Shown one piece after another: positions 54,396-64,000 of a DNA stretch of 64,000 nucleotides; position 1 is the first letter of the stretch, and every line of letters begins with the position of its first letter. The position numbers and the translations under genes are program-made. The stretch comes from Cyanophora paradoxa (taxonomy: Eukaryota > Glaucocystophyceae > Cyanophorales > Cyanophoraceae): positions 161,222 to 225,221 of the forward strand of contig QPMI01000167.1 in the NCBI GenBank assembly GCA_004431415.1, read 5' to 3'. The notes under the pieces are model-generated. The model made no database searches and was not told where the DNA came from. It worked only from the letters and a program-made list of their open reading frames with translations.

Positions 54396-57194
54396 CTACG
54401 CGAAGGGGTCATCGCCGAAGCCGGCGTTCGAGGCGGGTGCGGCGGGAGCGGGGCCCGCCTCCCCGTCCGCGAACGGGTCGGCCCCGAACGGGTCCTCCCC
54501 CGCGCCCGCCGGCGGCGGCGTCGGGGCCGTCCGCGGCGACGGCGCCGTCTCCTCCTCCGCCGGCGCCGGGGGCGGAGCCGGCGCGGGCGCCGCCTTCGGC
54601 TCGGCTGGCTTGGAGGCGGCCTTGTCGGGGGTTGCCTTTTTGGGGGCCTGCTGGGGGGAGAGGGGCGGCGTCTTCGCGGCCGGCTCCTTCTTGGCGGCGG
54701 CGGCGGCCGACGCGTGCTTCTCCGCTTCCTCGATTTTCTTGTCCACCTCCCCGCTCACGGCCTCCTGCGCAGGTGTTTGTCGGCGCGGGGGCGCTGCCGG
54801 TGGGCTGCGCGCACGTATTCGGTCTTGCACCAGCCGAAGAACTGGGCGGCGGTGGTGAGGATTTGCTGCATGGAGGCGTTGTCGGCCTGGGCCTTGAGGA
54901 GGCGCTGGTTGTCGCGCTCCGCCATCTTGACGATCTCCTGCACCTCCTCCGTGATCTGCACCCGCGTCACGCGTGCCCCCGCCGCCGGCGCGCGCCCCGA
55001 CGCGGGTGCGGGCCTTCACGAGCGAGCCCTTGCTCTCCTCGACGGCCTTCTCCGCCTTCTCGCGCTCGGCTGCCAGCTGCGCGTAGATGAACTTGAACTG
55101 CTCCAGCGTTGCCTTCTGCTCCGCAATGTCCCGCTCCGCTTGCTCCCGCTCCGCGCTGTTCCGCGACATCTCCTCCTGCGCCTGCGCCCCGTCCGCCCGC
55201 GTCGCGCCCCGCCCCGCGCCCGCCCCGCGCCCGCCCGCGCACCTGCTTGCACTTGATATCGAAGTCGGTGAGCTCCTCGTGCAGCCGCCGCACTTCCTTC
55301 TGGATCTCCTCGGCCTGCGCGGGGTCCGTCGGGGGCGCGGGGTCGGTCGGGGGCGCGGGGCAGGCGCCCGCTCGGGGGCACCTGTCGGCGCGTCTCCTGC
55401 AGCTCCTTGTCGTTCTCTTCCCACCGCTTCTTCATCACCTCCCACTGCGAGGTTGGGCGGTCGGGGGATGGGGGCGGGGCGCGGGGCGGGCCGGGGCGGG
55501 CCTGGCTCTCGAGCATGGTGCGCTGCATGTCAAGGGAGATCTTGCTCTCCCGCACCGCGCTCGACGCGTCCGCCTGCTTCGTCAGCATTGCCTGTCCCGA
55601 CTCCACCTGCACCGAGCCTCTCAGCCGAGCCCGGGCGCCTGGCGGTGTCCCATGCGCGGACCTGGGATTTGAGCTGCGTGAGGTGCGGGTCGCTCTTCGC
55701 GTCTGGCTTCGCCGGCCACTGGAAGTCCAGCGGCGGCGGAATCTAACGCCGCCCTCGCGTCGGCGGGCGCCCATCAGCGAAGGAACACCAGAAGGGGCTC
55801 ACCGACGCAGCACCGGGCGGGCCGCCCATGCTCATCTGCTGCACCGCGCCGGAGAGGTGATCGGCGCCGTGCGGCTGGGCCATGGCCGGACTGCGGGACG
55901 TGAGCGGCGCGAAGACGGGGCGGCAGTCGCAGGGGGGCGCACGCTCCGAAGGCGCCGGGTGCGCCACCGATAACGGGGATGGTCGGGAGTTGAATTGCGG
56001 GCTTCGGGGGCTGCGGCGCGGCCATGCCCATCTGGGGCATGGGCGGGGGCATCTGCATGCCGGGCGCCATGGGCATGCCCATGTACGTCTGCTGGGCCGC
56101 CTTGACAAGGAGGTGCGGCGGCAGAGCAGCCGGCAGCTCGCCGCCCGTCCGCTTGTAGTTAACGAGGTGCATTGCAATGCAGAATTCGTCCTTGTCCAGC
56201 TTTCGGTCCTTGTTCTGATCTGCCAGCACCCTGCGCGCTAGTGAGAGCGCAAGAGGAGAGCGGAGGGCAGCGAAACAAACCAAATCTGAGCGAGGACGTT
56301 CGACGGCAGGTTCGATTTGCCGAAGAACTCTTTCGCCTGCTCGCCCGTCACGAAACCGTCCATGTCAGTGTCCAGCGTTTTGAAGTAGCCCTCGTAGTTC
56401 GCCCGGTCCTGGGGCGTGACAGGGCCTGGCCCGCCGGCAGCACCCTGCAGCATTCATTCTAAGATTGAATTCGACGCGCAGCAGACTGCCGAGAACCGGT
56501 GCGCACCGGGGCCGCGGGCATTCCGGGCATTGAGGGCGCGCCGAAACCGGCCGCGGGTGTCGGTGCGGGGGGCTGGATGCCCTCGAACCTCGGCAAGCTG
56601 GAGCCTGTAACAAGAAAGAGGCAGTTCATGAGAAGCGTGTCACCCAGCTGCTAAGGCAGGGTGCACCGTTCAAGGCGCGCGCCGCTACAGCTGTGAGCGA
56701 CGGGGTGGGCGTTCCCTGCTGAGCGAGAAGGACCAGACGCATCGCGATGTTGAATTCGGCACGCCCGAGCGATGGCTGCCCACCGGAAGCCGCGGCCCAG
56801 ACCTGCGCGAGGAAAAAAACCACCTGCTCAGAACCGAAAACTCAAGCGCCGCGCCTTATTCGCTTTCTGTACCTGCTTGAGAACATCACGGGAGATACCG
56901 GACTTCATCAGGAACTGCGCCTCGGCGCTGCAGCCGCGGAATGTCAGCTGATGGCAGCCACACAAAGCAACGCGACGGGCGCACCCATTGATGCGGCCGT
57001 CGCGGTCCTGGTCAGCCATTTGGAATAGCTGCTCGTAGAACTTGCGCTCCTGCTCAGTCAGCGGCAGGTCGCCTGCGGCCGATGAGGCGAGCCGGGAACG
57101 TGAGCCCGGGCGCGTGGCTCGGCGTTCACGGTGCAGGCGACGCACCTCCGGTCGCAGGCGCATAGGCGCTCATCGGCGCTTGAAAGCCGAACAT
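54396..57194 (-). CDS. Eps15/Pan1-like EH-domain endocytic adaptor
   Basis: Clathrin-mediated endocytosis scaffold. ATG 57194; first exons 57146-57194, 56985-57072, 56873-56927 and from 56802. EH domain 1: LTEQERKFYEQLFQMADQDR, AEAQFLMKSGISRDVLKQVW, PSLGRAEFNIAMRLVLLAQQ. EH domain 2: ANYEGYFKTLDTDMDGFVTG, EFFGKSNLPSNVLAQIW, DQNKDRKLDKDEFCIAMHL. A Met/Pro/Gly-rich linker follows (MGMPMAPGMQMPPPMPQMG), then a long coiled coil (VMKKRWEENDKELQETRRQ, AEEIQKEVRRLHEELTDFD, NSAEREQAERDIAEQKATL, QITEEVQEIVKMAERDNQRL). The tail ends in DPF motifs (EDPFGADPFADG, FGDDPFA) that bind AP-2. Domain order equals animal and fungal Eps15/Ede1. Stop at 54396. Introns after about 56750 were not all placed. Confidence 0.9.
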
Positions 57195-57445
57195 TGTGCC
57201 TCGTGCGAGCCCGTTTGCGGCACACGCGAACCAAGCTGAAAGCTTGCAATAAACACACGCGACGGGCTCCTGTGGGCCTAGAACTGCAGGCGCCGGCCGG
57301 CGAGCGCCGAGCCTGCTCAGGGGGGTAGCGGAAGGCGTGGTGCCAGAGGGGGTAGGTACAACGAACGGTTCCAAAAAAGTCGCAGACCTCCGAGTCGCAG
57401 AGCAGGCCGCACAAGCAGCAGCGCCACGGTGTCCTCAGAACCGCG

Positions 57446-58160
57446 ATGGCGGATGCGGGCGTGGACTGGGATGCAATAAACGTGCGCGCCCTGTCCGAGC
57501 ATACTAGCTGCGCAGCTGCGCGTGCTAAACGCAAACCTCAAACCTCAAACTTCTCTGCCAGGCCGCAGTTCCAAGGCGTTTCCCAGGAGCGCACCCAGCT
57601 GCGCCGCCGATGTCTGGGAGTATATACTCGCCGATGCCGTTCCGTCCCTGGGGTCTCGATCCGCATGCCGATCGATACCGCTATCCCGAGGTGCTTTCTT
57701 TCGGTCCAGTTCCTCGCGAGCTCTTTCGCTCCTGAACGCTTCTTCCGGTCCAGGGAACGCTGCTCTTGAGGACCTCGGGGGTGAACTATGCCGTGGGAAC
57801 GCTCGAGGATCTGGGCCCCGACCTGGCCAGGTTCAGGCCGAGCTCCGCCTCGAACATCTCGATGGCGAGTCCTCCTCTCGATCTTGCGCGGAACCGGGAG
57901 CTGTAGTAATTTACCGCGTGCGTTGTGCAGGTCACGTACTCAAAGCGGAAGCCTTTCGTTAATTCCTCAGGTGGGGCCGATGGAAGCCCCGAAGCCGTTC
58001 TCGGACAGAGTCCCGCAACGCGCACCCGCCCATCCTCCGCCGCGGCAGGAAGGCCGTCTTCGGCATCGCTAGCTGCAGCTCCGAAAAGTTTGCCGGTACG
58101 GCCGCACTCGGCCGCCATCACGCGGCCGTATCGGGTTGCCCCCGCCATCTGCAAGGTGTG
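57446..58160 (+). CDS. Unrecognised multi-exon protein
   Basis: ATG 57446 (MADAGVDWDAIN) is followed by a GT donor (GTGCGCG) and by CTGCGC...; splicing would give DWDAINAQLRVLNANLKPQ-like sequence. Later segments with coding character: DVWEYILADAVPSL (57615-57655), VGTLEDLGPDLARFRPSSAS, NISMASPPLDLARNREL (57785-57905), then VTYSKRKPFVNSSGGADG and Ser/Pro/Ala-rich sequence to about 58150. The start is divergent from the Eps15-like gene, 250 bp away. The family is not recognised and exon limits are approximate. Confidence 0.42.
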
Positions 58161-58628
58161 TAGGGGGTCGACCCAGCCTGAAAGGTGTGCCCGATCGTTT
58201 ATTCCGTGCGACAGGACGACTACATTTCAGGTCCCGAGCGAGCTCTGATCAGAAGGCCTATCAAAGCTTGATAGAACGACAGGTTACGGCGGACACCTCC
58301 CGGCGGTTGTCTCCTCGAACGTGTGCGGGCTCGGGAGTGAGCAAGCTGTCTTTCGTTCGCGCAGAAGCCTCAGTGGCTCACGTACCCCCCTCCCCCGCGC
58401 AGATGTTGAGGGACAGGTAACATGCCCGTTCTTTCTTCCCCCCTCCCCCGCTACGTTTCAACGTTGCTCACGAATCCTGGTATCCCAGCACGTTGCGCGG
58501 GCATACACTTACTTGGCGAGGGCGCGCGCGCGCTCTGTAGGGCGCGTGCGGGGCATGTAGCGAAATTCGCAGTGGTTGTGAAATTGAATTCCGATGCAAT
58601 ATCTACATATACGGAGTCCCAGAGGACT
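58161..58628. other. Intergenic, nothing recognised
   Basis: No open frame with family resemblance. AGAAGGCCTATCA at 58250 recurs inverted at about 59652-59664. Confidence 0.4.
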
Positions 58629-59563
58629 TCACAAATCCTTCGAGGCGTCTACGGCGTGAGCGTTGCGCACGCGGGGCGACACCGCTCGCGGGGAGGGTGC
58701 CCGTGGAGAGAGCTGCGGATGGCCGCTGGAGGGAGGCCTGGGACTAAGCCGCGGGGAGAGTGGGGCGAGGATGAGGCCAAGGCTCAAGCCGTCAGGGGCA
58801 CCGGCGTGCGCACTGGAGGGTGATCGCGGGGGCGAGATGGAAGGAGGGGAGCAGCAGATGTTGGGCGAGACCGAGGCCCGGCGGATCACCCGTGGGCTCG
58901 GGAAAGCGGGAAGGCGGGAAGGCGTAATGAGGCCTGCCGGATGCGGCGAGGCGCTGTCGGTAACAGAGACCAGGGGGAGGCTCGGCACCGTTGGAGCGGA
59001 GTAGCGCCGACTAGTACCACGAGAGGGGGACACGGCGCTCCGGGTGGGGGGGAGGGGCAGGAGGTGTGGCGCCGGCTCCGAGACCACTATGGAGGCAGGC
59101 GCAGAAAGTGCTGGTGCGATCTGAGCGACGATCAAGGGGGTCGAAGCGCACGGCAGTGGCAGCGGTGGTGGTAGCGGCTGACCATGGCTGCGAGCTCCGA
59201 GCGGACGGCACTGACCTCGGTCACGGGGCCGGGCACGGAGCTCCCGCGAAGAAGCGCGGACGGCGGCGCAAGGGACTCCTCTGCCTCAGCGCCGGAGAAG
59301 GGGCTCACGATGCGGGGCCGGAGGGCTTGCCGCTGTGCGCCACCCCGCCCCGGCGCGTCGAGGCTGCTGCTGGGGGCGGGGGACAGGGCAGGGCGCGGGG
59401 AGGGGCGCGGAGACGGAGTCGGGCGCGGCGGGCTGGCGCCCCTGGAAGTCGCGACCGACGCGCGGCGCTCCGGAGTCGGGGTTGGCTTGGCAGGACCCAC
59501 GAGGGGACGGTCCCCGACCCTGACTTCCGGGTTTCCTGACTTCCATCGACTCCAGTTCCCCAT
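58629..59563 (-). CDS. Ser/Pro-rich protein, low complexity (one or two exons)
   Basis: Two adjacent minus-strand frames are open: 59132-59563 (ATG 59563, MGNWSRWKSGNPEVRVGDRP, then PTPSPRPSPRPALSPAPSSS) and 58629-59135 (LTPSRLPAF-like, SPPSISPPRSPSSAHAG, LSPRLSPRPPSSGHPQLSPR). Both are rich in SP/SPR motifs and disordered, as in phospho-regulated or cytoskeletal proteins. A splice between them near 59130 is likely but not fixed. Function unknown. Confidence 0.4.
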
Positions 59564-59574
59564 CAGGCTGAAAC

Positions 59575-59990
59575 AAAAAACATTACAAATAACGGGAAAT
59601 GTGGAAAATTAAACCAAATATTATGTTGTGCTAAAATAATTTTATACCTCTGATAGGCCTTCTGATCGATGTCGGGCGCTGTAAACCGGCGCGCGTGCCG
59701 GGGGGGCTCCTGCCGCCCCGGCACATCGAAACGTGAGTTGTGTGTGCACACAGTTGGCGGGCACTAGAGGGTGAACCGGGAAAGGCGCTTCTTCATCCCT
59801 CTTGAAGACTTCTCCAACCCGTATCTCTGGAGGACGCAAGCGTGGGCGCGTGGGCCGGGTGGTGGAGGAGGGGAGGAGAAGGGGGGAGGGGAGAGGGGGG
59901 GGGGGAATGGGGGGGAAGGGGGGGGGAAGGTGGGAGGGGGAGGGGCTGGATGAAAGAGAGAGGATTACCCTCGAGCTTCTTTAGGCGGCG
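59575..59990. other. Intergenic segment with G-rich tract
   Basis: An AT-rich stretch (59575-59645) is followed by a G/A-rich run at 59865-59945. No gene seen. Confidence 0.4.
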
Positions 59991-59999
59991 CTGTCCCGA

Positions 60000-61460
60000 G
60001 TCATCCCGTGCCGTCATGACGTCGAGGAGACGCGTCAACCTGCACCACAAACATGGGAGGGAGGGGGCGGAGCGAGAGGAGCTGCACATACATCCCGTCG
60101 TATTCTGCGCAGGAGAGATGTTCAGCCCGAGGTGCGGCACAACGCGAGTAGGTTGCCACGATTTTCGCACCCTCCAGGTCGACGCCTTCGGTCCAGAGGT
60201 CCACGAGCTGGAAAAGGGCGAGGCGGAATTCCTCGAGGCCTGATCGGGGTACGCTTATGCACAGGCGCAGCATCGACCAAGCAGGGCCCACCGAGGGTCG
60301 TCCGTCCGCGCCTGTCGAACTCTATGGAGGTCCTTGAGTTTGATTGCGACACGGAAATATTCAATGCTCGCACCCCAATCCTCTTGTGCACACTCCAGAG
60401 CTCGCTTCGGATCCCTGGGCGGTGGTTGCGTCAGCATCAGCGCATCTGTGTCATGCTAAAGGCCAAGCTCTACCATTTTTTGTGGAGTGCCCTGTAGAAA
60501 AGCATACTTAGGGATATATACTCTTCTTTATTAATCTTACCATCGTGGTTTGCATCGCATGCCCTCCAGAACTCCGTTTGAAGGCTGCAGCGGAACAGAG
60601 TCAATTGCTGTTCACTATCAACAGCGGGGGGGATGGGGGTGGGGTGTGGGGGGGTGGGGGGGGGGTGGGTGGGGGGGGTGGATGGGGTGGGGGGGGGGGG
60701 GTGGGGTGGGGGGGGGGGGGTGGGGTGGGGGGGGCGAGTAGGGCCGGAGATACCTGATGATTCCGGGGTCGAACTTCAACTTCTCACGTCTCACAAGAGC
60801 GGCATCCGACAGGAGCTCGTTGCCATCACGCAGTTCTTCGAGAACCTCCTTTCCCACCGCGGCTTCCATGTCATCGAGAAGAGTAGGAACGCCAGCGTGA
60901 GAGAAATCCTGAAGGAAGACGTGAGAGAAGTGAGAAGGAAGCCAGCCAGTCAGGAGCCGGGCGGAGGGAAAGGCTCGCCTGAATTTTGAGTCGCCGCACG
61001 GATCTTTTGGGCAGCTGGAAATGACGTCCGCTCTGAATTGTGCGGATCATCGCTTACGCCCCGGTACTTCGTTGGACAGGGGGTAATTTTATCATAGTAA
61101 TCGTTCGGTGTTACCTTCGAAATGAACTGAACGTTTCCCTCAGGTGTAAAGTGGAACCTGTGGCGCGTGAACATGCTAAAGCACGGAATCGGCAAATGCT
61201 TCTCACCCTCCCTTGATGCTTTTCCCCGTCGGCCCAACGGGTCCGAGATCGTCTTCCTCTTCTTCCTGCTCGTCGTCTTCCTCGACTCCCGCCTCTTCCT
61301 CCGGGCTCTCAGATGGCCCGCGGGGCCGAGCCGGCCCCCTCGACGGGGCCGGGAGCGCTCCAGAATCGAATTTCGCATCTGACAGAAACGCGGACGGGCT
61401 GATCGCATGCTCCTCTGGTATAGACACTTCCAGAAGGTCGGCGCTGGTGACCTGGTCCAT
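60000..61460 (-). CDS. EF-hand calcium-binding protein (exons partly resolved)
   Basis: Exons in order: MDQVTSADLLEVSIPEEH with an acidic stretch (EEEAGVEEDDEQEEEEDD, 61460-61210); FTRHRFHFTPEGNVQFISK (about 61170-61110); VPTLLDDMEAAVGKEVLEEL and RDGNELLSDAALVRREKLKF (60880-60760); then LQTEFWRACDANHDGKINKE, EYISLSMLFYRALHKKW (60590-60480) with the canonical EF loop DANHDGKINKEE; DPKRALECAQEDWGASIEYF (60410-60340); and EEFRLALFQLVDLWTEGVDL, EGAKIVATYSR (60240-60140). The EFWRACD...LFYRAL...FQLVDLWTEGVD layout matches a family of EF-hand proteins common in flagellates and ciliates. A G/T-only tract (60628-60736 on the plus strand) lies inside the intron before the EF exon. Ends are approximate. 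Confidence 0.62.
60628..60736 (+). repeat. G-rich (GGGGTGG)n tract in an EF-hand gene intron
   Basis: Over 100 bp of almost only G with single T or A, predicted to be strongly G-quadruplex forming. It lies inside an intron of the minus-strand gene. Confidence 0.92.
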
Positions 61461-61531
61461 GCCCGCTCGACGGACGCCAAGGCCAAGCTGTTGCAAAACA
61501 GCGTAGCTAGGGTCTGTTGTGCTTCGGCCAA

Positions 61532-62301
61532 GAGAACTAGTGGTAACCTTAGCTAACTGCTCAACTTAGCTGGACTACGTCGTCAAAGCAGGTCTCAGCG
61601 TGGTGGCGCCACGACTTGGGCAAGTTCGCAAACTGGGAAAGGCGGATCACAGACTCGGCAACTCAGAGTCAGAACAAACACGGCCTGTGACACGCGTCTA
61701 CGAGCTGCCAGATGACCGGAACCAGCCAAGTCGTTTAGCAAGGTCGCTCCTGATTACACGTACCCCCAAGGAGGACAGCCTGGTCATAGCCAAATCCATG
61801 ATCACCGCCTAGGCCTACATAGCTAGCCTCGAATTCTAGATCTAACCTCGAGCTCCCCTCCAACTTCGAGGGTGGCGAATGTAGCACTCTGTACGCCCTT
61901 CCGATCCTCCCTCCCGCTAGGGCCTATAGGCCTCGAACCTAACGAATATTGAGGTGCACGGGGCCGGGCGGGGGGGGGGGGGGGGGGGGGGGGGGAGGGT
62001 GGGTGGGGGGGGGAAGGGGGGGTTTGCCATCAAAAATTTAAAGGCAACGCAGGGCCCGGTCAGCCAACTTGCTGGTGAGCTGGGCCCGCAGCAGCGCTAG
62101 TGGCGTCACAGTACATTCCCACACTCGTTGCCCAAGCTTGAGGTTTCAGATCGTGTCCAAATGTGGTGGTTTGCCGCCCAAACTTGCGGTTTCAGTTCGT
62201 TTCCAGATGCGGTGGCCCAGTGGTTTGCCGAACAGTTGCGGAATGAGCACCAGATGACGACTACAGTCTATTGTCTAGAACTGACGACTACAGTCTATTG
62301 T
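61532..62301. repeat. Intergenic region with poly-G and a partial dispersed-repeat copy
   Basis: Poly-G at 61966-62026. Bases 62040-62165 (GGCAACGCAGGGCCCGG..., ACATTCCCACAC, TCGTGTCCAAATG) match part of repeat copies A and B. A 27-bp direct repeat (TGACGACTACAGTCTATTGT...) occurs at 62255 and 62282. No gene recognised. Confidence 0.7.
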
Positions 62302-63277
62302 CTAGAAGGCACTGATATCCGAGAACGTGTAACCTCCTCCCAGGATCGATGACCTGTCCGCTGCTTGAAGCTGAGCAAGCTGATGACGAACGTATTCAAC
62401 TACTGCAGCAAGCTCGACCGCAGACCCCTTTGATTCGAAAACATGCCTGTGCAAAAATACATCCGTCAGCATGGAATTGTGGTTCTTTTGGAATAGGGCA
62501 GGAACCTCCAAAGAGCAGCCGCAAGCGCAGCGTCATCTTCAACGAGAGCTTCGTCCATTGCAAAGCTCATGGAGTAGAATGTCATCTGCGACTCCTTCAG
62601 GAACTTTGTCACATACAGGAGCTTGACCTTAGTTGCGGAGTCAGCGGCACAGGAAAGCGGCAGCCAGAATAATTGAAACCGACCCCTGGCTGTTCGTTGA
62701 TGAACTTCTCTACGTGCCGAAAAGCGATGTCGAAGATTTCCTGCATCATCTGCTTGCCCTCAGCGCCCTCCACTCGCAGCCGGACAAAGTACATCCACAG
62801 GTGAAGAGCCAGCAGGCGGTACTCCGACGCGGCATCGTGCCCCAGGCCTACGGCTGTGCATGCGGTCAATTGGAAGAGCGGCCACGCTCTTACTGCGGAC
62901 GCTGGTGAGAGCACCTTGCCAACGCGAGAGCGTCGACTGCGTGTTGATGCTCGCGTACGCAGCGCTCGAGCATCTCATCATCGTGGACGACGAGCTGCTG
63001 TATCCCAGTAGGGACAGGATCAACTTCTGGGTTCGCGTCTGCGGTGGTTCTGCCCCCGACTGAGCGCTCCGCGCGTGCGCGCAGGAAGGTGTCGCGCACT
63101 CGCGTCGACCAGCGCTCTCGCAAACTCAAGCTCGGTGGCGCTCAGGGCGAGCGTGGCGCGCGCCGGTTCCCCGGCGCGTGTCGACGCGTGCGCTGCAAAG
63201 TGGGCCGCCGGCGCGCGCCGCGCACCGCTCGCACTTTGTCCGGCGAGAGAGGCCACACGCAACGCCGCGCGTATCAT
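62302..63277 (-). CDS. UQCC1: Ubiquinol-cytochrome c reductase assembly factor 1 (Cbp3 homologue)
   Basis: Mitochondrial chaperone of cytochrome b synthesis and complex III assembly. Five exons give 262 aa: 63083-63277, 62915-63038, 62684-62886, 62506-62627, 62302-62446. The start MIRAALRVASLAGQSASGAR is a mitochondrial presequence. The UQCC1 domain reads TRTQKLILSLLGYSSSS, ASEYRLLALHLWMYFVRLRV, EGAEGKQMMQEIFDIAFRHV, LLYVTKFLKESQMTFYSMSF, AMDEALVEDDAALAAALWRH, VFESKGSAVELAAVVEYVRH. The LH-W--F-RLR-EG and DE-L--DD--LAAALWR motifs are diagnostic. Intron 1 (63039-63082, 44 nt) has a GC donor, GCGCGC; the others are GT-AG, the second only 28 nt. Confidence 0.92.
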
Positions 63278-63509
63278 TGTGTTCAGGAAATGGGACGAGA
63301 AAGTTGTTTGGGACTAGCGCCCGTCGCTGTGGGCCACTGGGCTAGAGCAGACTTATCAGCTCTGCCGATCGCCAAGCGCTGAGAGCTAGCGCACTAAGCG
63401 CACTGGCGCTAAGCGCACTGAGCGCAGCTGAGGAAGGGTACAGTTGACGCGCCTTCGCTCTCCCAACGGCCGTGCGGTCGCGCGTGTCGTGTAGCCACAC
63501 CAAACCTGG

Positions 63510-64000
63510 ATGGCGAAGCCGGAAGTTGTTCTCGGTGTGGTTCCGCGAGCCTGCTGGACCGCGCTCGTTGACGACAGGAAATTCCCGGGTCCGCAGTCGC
63601 TCCGGAAGCTGTTTCGCACCGCCAACGCCACTGTTCGGCAGATGGACCGTGTTTGAGCTTCGTCGTTTCCAGAGTCCTCTCGATCGGCATCATCGCAGGC
63701 TCGGTCCTTGTAAAAGTGCCGCAGATCTTGAAGATTGTGCGTGCACGCAGCGCAGAGGGCCTCAGCCTGTCTATGTTCTGTCTGGAACTCGTTACGTGCG
63801 TCACCTGTGCGTAGCAACGGTATGGTGTCTGACGGAGAGTGACAGCTATATGATCACTATTTGCTACTCCTACTCGAGAAATTTCCCACCAAGCACGTAT
63901 GGGGAGTACGTTTTCATGGTCATCCAAAGTGCACAAGCTTTTACTCTTACACCCAGAAACGCACCGGAACTAACTTCTGGCGCAGACGTAATTATTGTTG
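63510..64000 (+). CDS. MPDU1: Mannose-P-dolichol utilization defect 1 protein, PQ-loop (3' end outside window)
   Basis: ER multi-pass PQ-loop protein needed for use of dolichol-phosphate mannose and glucose in N-glycosylation and GPI synthesis. Exons 63510-63648, 63675-63795, 63846-63928, 63986 onward. Reads MAKPEVVLGVVPRACWTALV, SIGIIAGSVLVKVPQILKIV, RARSAEGLSLSMFCLELVTY, MITICYSYSRNFPPSTYGEY, VFMVIQNVIIV. The PQ motif, the SAEGLS turn and the Y/W-GE segment are diagnostic. The first intron is 26 nt as I place it, unusually short, and could be wrong by a few bases. Divergent from UQCC1 (232 bp). Confidence 0.9.

Noticed and set aside
54349-55746. Plus-strand frames opposite the Eps15-like gene
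   Set aside because: Antisense shadow of the coiled-coil and DPF tail exons; the minus strand has clear family motifs and splice sites.
63386-63936. Minus-strand frame of 175 aa
   Set aside because: It is antisense to MPDU1, whose PQ-loop motifs and splice sites on the plus strand are clear.
1-64000. CRISPR arrays, bacterial operons, rRNA
   Set aside because: No regularly spaced repeats, no ribosome-binding-site-led operons and no rRNA sequence; spliced eukaryotic genes rule out a bacterial origin.

Overview
The window is nuclear DNA of a GC-rich, photosynthetic, probably flagellated eukaryote, most likely a unicellular alga. Genes are spliced: frames of conserved families are restored only by removing short introns with GT(G/A)CG or GC donors and AG acceptors. 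Plastid-type genes (a folate/biopterin carrier, a lumen-targeted precursor, a short DUF1995-like protein), a CEP164-like WW/IQ protein and an Eps15-like protein sit among housekeeping genes. A haptophyte-like alga is my best guess from GC content and GC-AG introns. No phylogenetic marker here proves it.

Layout. 1-15 kb is gene dense: secreted M20D amidohydrolase (-, runs off the left edge), frataxin (+), RUS/DUF647 protein (+), TPR protein (-), plastid folate-biopterin transporter (+, 12 exons), a large TULIP-like protein (-), and proteasome alpha-5 (+). Calmodulin (-) follows at 15.4-15.9 kb. 16-37 kb is mixed. It holds CEP164-like WW/IQ (-), prefoldin 1 (+), Maf pyrophosphatase (-), a small mitochondrial membrane protein (-), an EamA transporter (+) and a DUF1995-like protein (-). 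Between them lie palindrome-tiled islands, minisatellites, three CACAG-TIR elements with 3-bp target duplications, one hAT-like element with an 8-bp duplication, and several dispersed repeats. 37.6-63.9 kb is gene dense again: a large membrane protein (-), REXO-type RNA exonuclease (+), a hydratase/dehydrogenase/thiolase locus that reads as one gene (-), a thylakoid-lumen precursor (+), Eps15-like EH protein (-), unrecognised genes, an EF-hand protein (-), UQCC1/Cbp3 (-) and MPDU1 (+, cut by the right edge).

The genes do not form a pathway. Many neighbours are divergent pairs with very short shared upstream regions (M20D/frataxin 38 bp, UQCC1/MPDU1 232 bp, membrane protein/REXO about 300 bp). 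The most unusual features are (i) islands made almost entirely of overlapping short palindromes, seen four times; (ii) introns made of (GGGGC)n or (CCCCG)n; (iii) repeated GC-AG introns with a GCGCGC-like donor; and (iv) the fused-looking beta-oxidation gene. Exon boundaries were worked out by eye from frame continuity and family similarity. Those given base by base are internally frame-consistent; others are approximate.
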